A stretch of 32,394 nucleotides of DNA from an uncultured Oscillospiraceae bacterium (lineage in GTDB: Bacteria; Bacillota; Clostridia; Oscillospirales; Oscillospiraceae): NCBI GenBank assembly GCA_944385395.1, contig CALWXA010000042.1, positions 1 through 32,394 of the forward strand, read 5' to 3'. How positions within the stretch are numbered: the stretch's first letter is position 1; each line of letters begins with the position of its first letter. Below, piece by piece: positions 30,555 through 32,394 of the stretch. Both the position numbers and the translations under genes were made by a program. Below the pieces are notes generated by a model. The model was not told the DNA's origin and searched no databases. It saw nothing but the letters and a program-made list of their open reading frames with translations.

Positions 30555-32394
30555 ATGGGTCTTATGACGAAACTTTTCGGTACGTACAGTACCCGTGAAT
30601 TGAAATCCATCTACCCCATCGTGGACCGGATCGAGGCGCTTTCCGATGAATACGCCGCCATGACCGATGCCCAGCTCCAGGCCAAGACGCCGGAGTTCAA
30701 GGCCCGTCTTCAGCAGGGCGAGACCCTGGATGATATCCTGCCGGAGGCTTTTGCCACCGTGCGGGAAGCTGCCTGGCGTGTGCTGGGTCTGCGGCCCTAC
30801 CGTGTGCAGCTGGTGGGCGGCATCGTGCTGCACCAGGGACGCATCGCCGAGATGAAGACCGGTGAAGGCAAGACCCTGGTGGCCACCCTGCCGGCCTACC
30901 TCAATGCCCTGACCGGTGAGGGCGTACACATCGTCACCGTCAACGACTATCTGGCCAAGCGTGACTCGGAGTGGATGGGCAAGGTCCATCGTTTCCTGGG
31001 CCTTACCGTGGGCCTCATCATCCACGACATCACCAAGGAAGAGCGCAAGGCCGCCTATGCCGCCGATATCACCTACGGCACCAACAACGAGATGGGCTTT
31101 GACTATCTGCGGGACAACGTGGCCCTGTACGCCTCGGAGCTGGTGCAGCGGGGACACAACCTCGCCATCGGTGACGAGGTGGACTCCATCCTCATCGATG
31201 AAGCCCGGACGCCGCTGATCATCTCCGGCATGGGGGATAAGTCCACCCAGCTCTATGATCTGGCGGAAACCTTTGCCGCCCGGCTGCGCAAGCATGTGGT
31301 GGCGGAGACCGACGACAAGGCCGAAGAGGATGTGAACATCGACGCCGACTACGTGGTGGACGAGAAGGGCCGCACCGTGACCCTGACCGCCCGGGGCGTG
31401 GCCAAGGCGGAGGAATTCTTCCATCTGGATAACCTCTCCGATCCGGAGAACTCCACCATCGCCCACCACATCAACCAGGCCATCCGTGCCCACGGCATCA
31501 TGAAGCGGGACGTGGACTATGTGGTGAAAGACGGCGAAGTGGTGATCGTGGACGAATTCACCGGCCGCCTGATGTTCGGCCGCCGCTACAGCGAGGGCCT
31601 GCACCAGGCCATCGAGGCCAAGGAGCACGTCAGCGTGCAGCGTGAGAGCAAAACCCTGGCCACCATCACCTTCCAGAACTATTTCCGCCTCTATCAGAAG
31701 CTCTCCGGCATGACCGGTACGGCCCTGACGGAGGAAGAGGAATTTGCCACCATCTACAAGCTGGACATCATTGAGATCCCCACCAACAAGCCCATTGCCC
31801 GTGTGGACAATGAGGATGCGGTGTACAAGACCCAGGCCGGCAAGTACCGGGCCGTCATTGAGCAGATCAAGGAGTGTCATGCCAAGGGCCAGCCGGTGCT
31901 GGTGGGTACTGTATCCATCGAGAAGAACGAATTGCTGGGTAAGCTGCTGAGCCGGGAGAAGATCCCCCACAATCTCCTGAACGCCAAGAACCACGAAAAG
32001 GAAGCGGAGATCGTGGCCCAGGCCGGCAAGCTGGGCGCCGTTACCATCGCCACCAACATGGCCGGCCGTGGTACCGACATCATGCTGGGCGGCAACGCCG
32101 AGTATCTGGCCAAGAACGATCTGCGCAAGGCAGGCCTCACCGACGAGCTCATCGCCGAGGCCACCGGTTACGCCGAAACCGACAACCAGGAGATCCTGGA
32201 CGCCCGGGCCCTCTTTGCCCGGAAGCTGCAGGAGCACAAGGATGAAATCGCCGACGAAGCACGGCAGGTCCGGGAGGCCGGAGGATTGTTCATCATCGGT
32301 ACCGAGCGCCATGACTCCCGCCGGATCGACAATCAGCTCCGGGGCCGCTCCGGCCGCCAGGGGGATCCCGGCGAAAGCCGGTTCTACCTGAGCC
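30555..32394 (+). CDS. secA: Protein translocase subunit SecA (5' part)
   Basis: SecA is the ATPase that pushes preproteins through SecYEG. The first 613 codons are present and the frame is open at the window end; the full family length is about 850-950 aa. Visible: the N-terminal amphipathic start ([17 protein letters not shown]), Walker [18 protein letters not shown], the DEAD-type box as [20 protein letters not shown], preprotein-binding region [39 protein letters not shown], and in the second ATPase domain [17 protein letters not shown] and [20 protein letters not shown]. The AAAGGA site is 13 bases before ATG 30555, longer than usual; a second ATG (30564) is further away still. A tiny ATG-CGG-CAA-TAG frame lies between them. 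Confidence 0.97.
   Translation, partial: MGLMTKLFGTYSTRELKSIYPIVDRIEALSDEYAAMTDAQLQAKTPEFKARLQQGETLDDILPEAFATVREAAWRVLGLRPYRVQLVGGIVLHQGRIAEMKTGEGKTLVATLPAYLNALTGEGVHIVTVNDYLAKRDSEWMGKVHRFLGLTVGLIIHDITKEERKAAYAADITYGTNNEMGFDYLRDNVALYASELVQRGHNLAIGDEVDSILIDEARTPLIISGMGDKSTQLYDLAETFAARLRKHVVAETDDKAEEDVNIDADYVVDEKGRTVTLTARGVAKAEEFFHLDNLSDPENSTIAHHINQAIRAHGIMKRDVDYVVKDGEVVIVDEFTGRLMFGRRYSEGLHQAIEAKEHVSVQRESKTLATITFQNYFRLYQKLSGMTGTALTEEEEFATIYKLDIIEIPTNKPIARVDNEDAVYKTQAGKYRAVIEQIKECHAKGQPVLVGTVSIEKNELLGKLLSREKIPHNLLNAKNHEKEAEIVAQAGKLGAVTIATNMAGRGTDIMLGGNAEYLAKNDLRKAGLTDELIAEATGYAETDNQEILDARALFARKLQEHKDEIADEARQVREAGGLFIIGTERHDSRRIDNQLRGRSGRQGDPGESRFYLS

Overview
The window looks like a chromosomal segment of a GC-rich Clostridia member, most likely of the Oscillospiraceae / Flavonifractor-Oscillibacter type. 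This rests on gene order and protein flavour: greA-lysS, an L7Ae/YbxF-like gene directly before rpsL, a long Firmicute S12, GTG starts, a DUF4830 protein, TraX, and strong GGAGG ribosome binding sites with sigma-A promoters at 17-bp spacing. The lineage is inferred; no rRNA or tRNA gene lies in the window.

Layout from left to right. (1) 1-~440 is AT-rich and foreign-looking. It holds a frameshifted DUF6462-like gene, a terminator and a pair of 10-bp direct repeats one helical turn apart, butting against the 3' end of lysS; it reads as the end of an integrative element. (2) 461-7307, all minus strand: lysS and greA; a Trp/Arg-rich hypothetical; an ftsE-ftsX-M23 peptidase operon for septal wall hydrolysis; and a PucR/CdaR-type regulator. 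(3) 7453-8705: an RsuA-type rRNA pseudouridine synthase and a divergent membrane-anchored DUF4830 protein. (4) 8826-21497, minus strand: the transcription/translation core. rpoB-rpoC is one unit with its own promoter and a structured leader; L7Ae-rpsL-rpsG-fusA is a second unit with its own promoter; tuf has a third promoter. The L11-L1-L10-L12 genes that usually precede rpoB are absent, replaced by a divergent traX.

(5) 21827-26123, plus strand: traX, then a 412-bp gene-free interval, then a copper P-type ATPase with a C-terminal HMA domain that has its own ribosome binding site and start codon, then a small lipoprotein behind a consensus promoter. (6) 26172-30283, minus strand: an XRE regulator fused to a six-helix membrane domain, rlmD, and a beta-CASP metallo-beta-lactamase-fold ribonuclease-like protein in which a metal-binding Asp is replaced by Ala. 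(7) 30555-end: the first 613 codons of secA on the plus strand.

Most of the window is ordinary housekeeping. The most unusual stretch is 22693-22910: a consensus promoter, an 18-bp perfect palindrome resembling a DtxR-type metal box exactly over the predicted start site, then about 100 nt that can fold into a three-way junction with a competing crossing helix, then a GC-rich hairpin, with no convincing ORF. It is a candidate metal-responsive small RNA or an undescribed leader for the copper ATPase. Other points worth a second look are the nested copZ-like start inside copA, the Asp-to-Ala change in the beta-CASP protein, the nested helices in the rpoB leader, the two hairpins between rpsL and rpsG, and the palindrome at the tuf start site.
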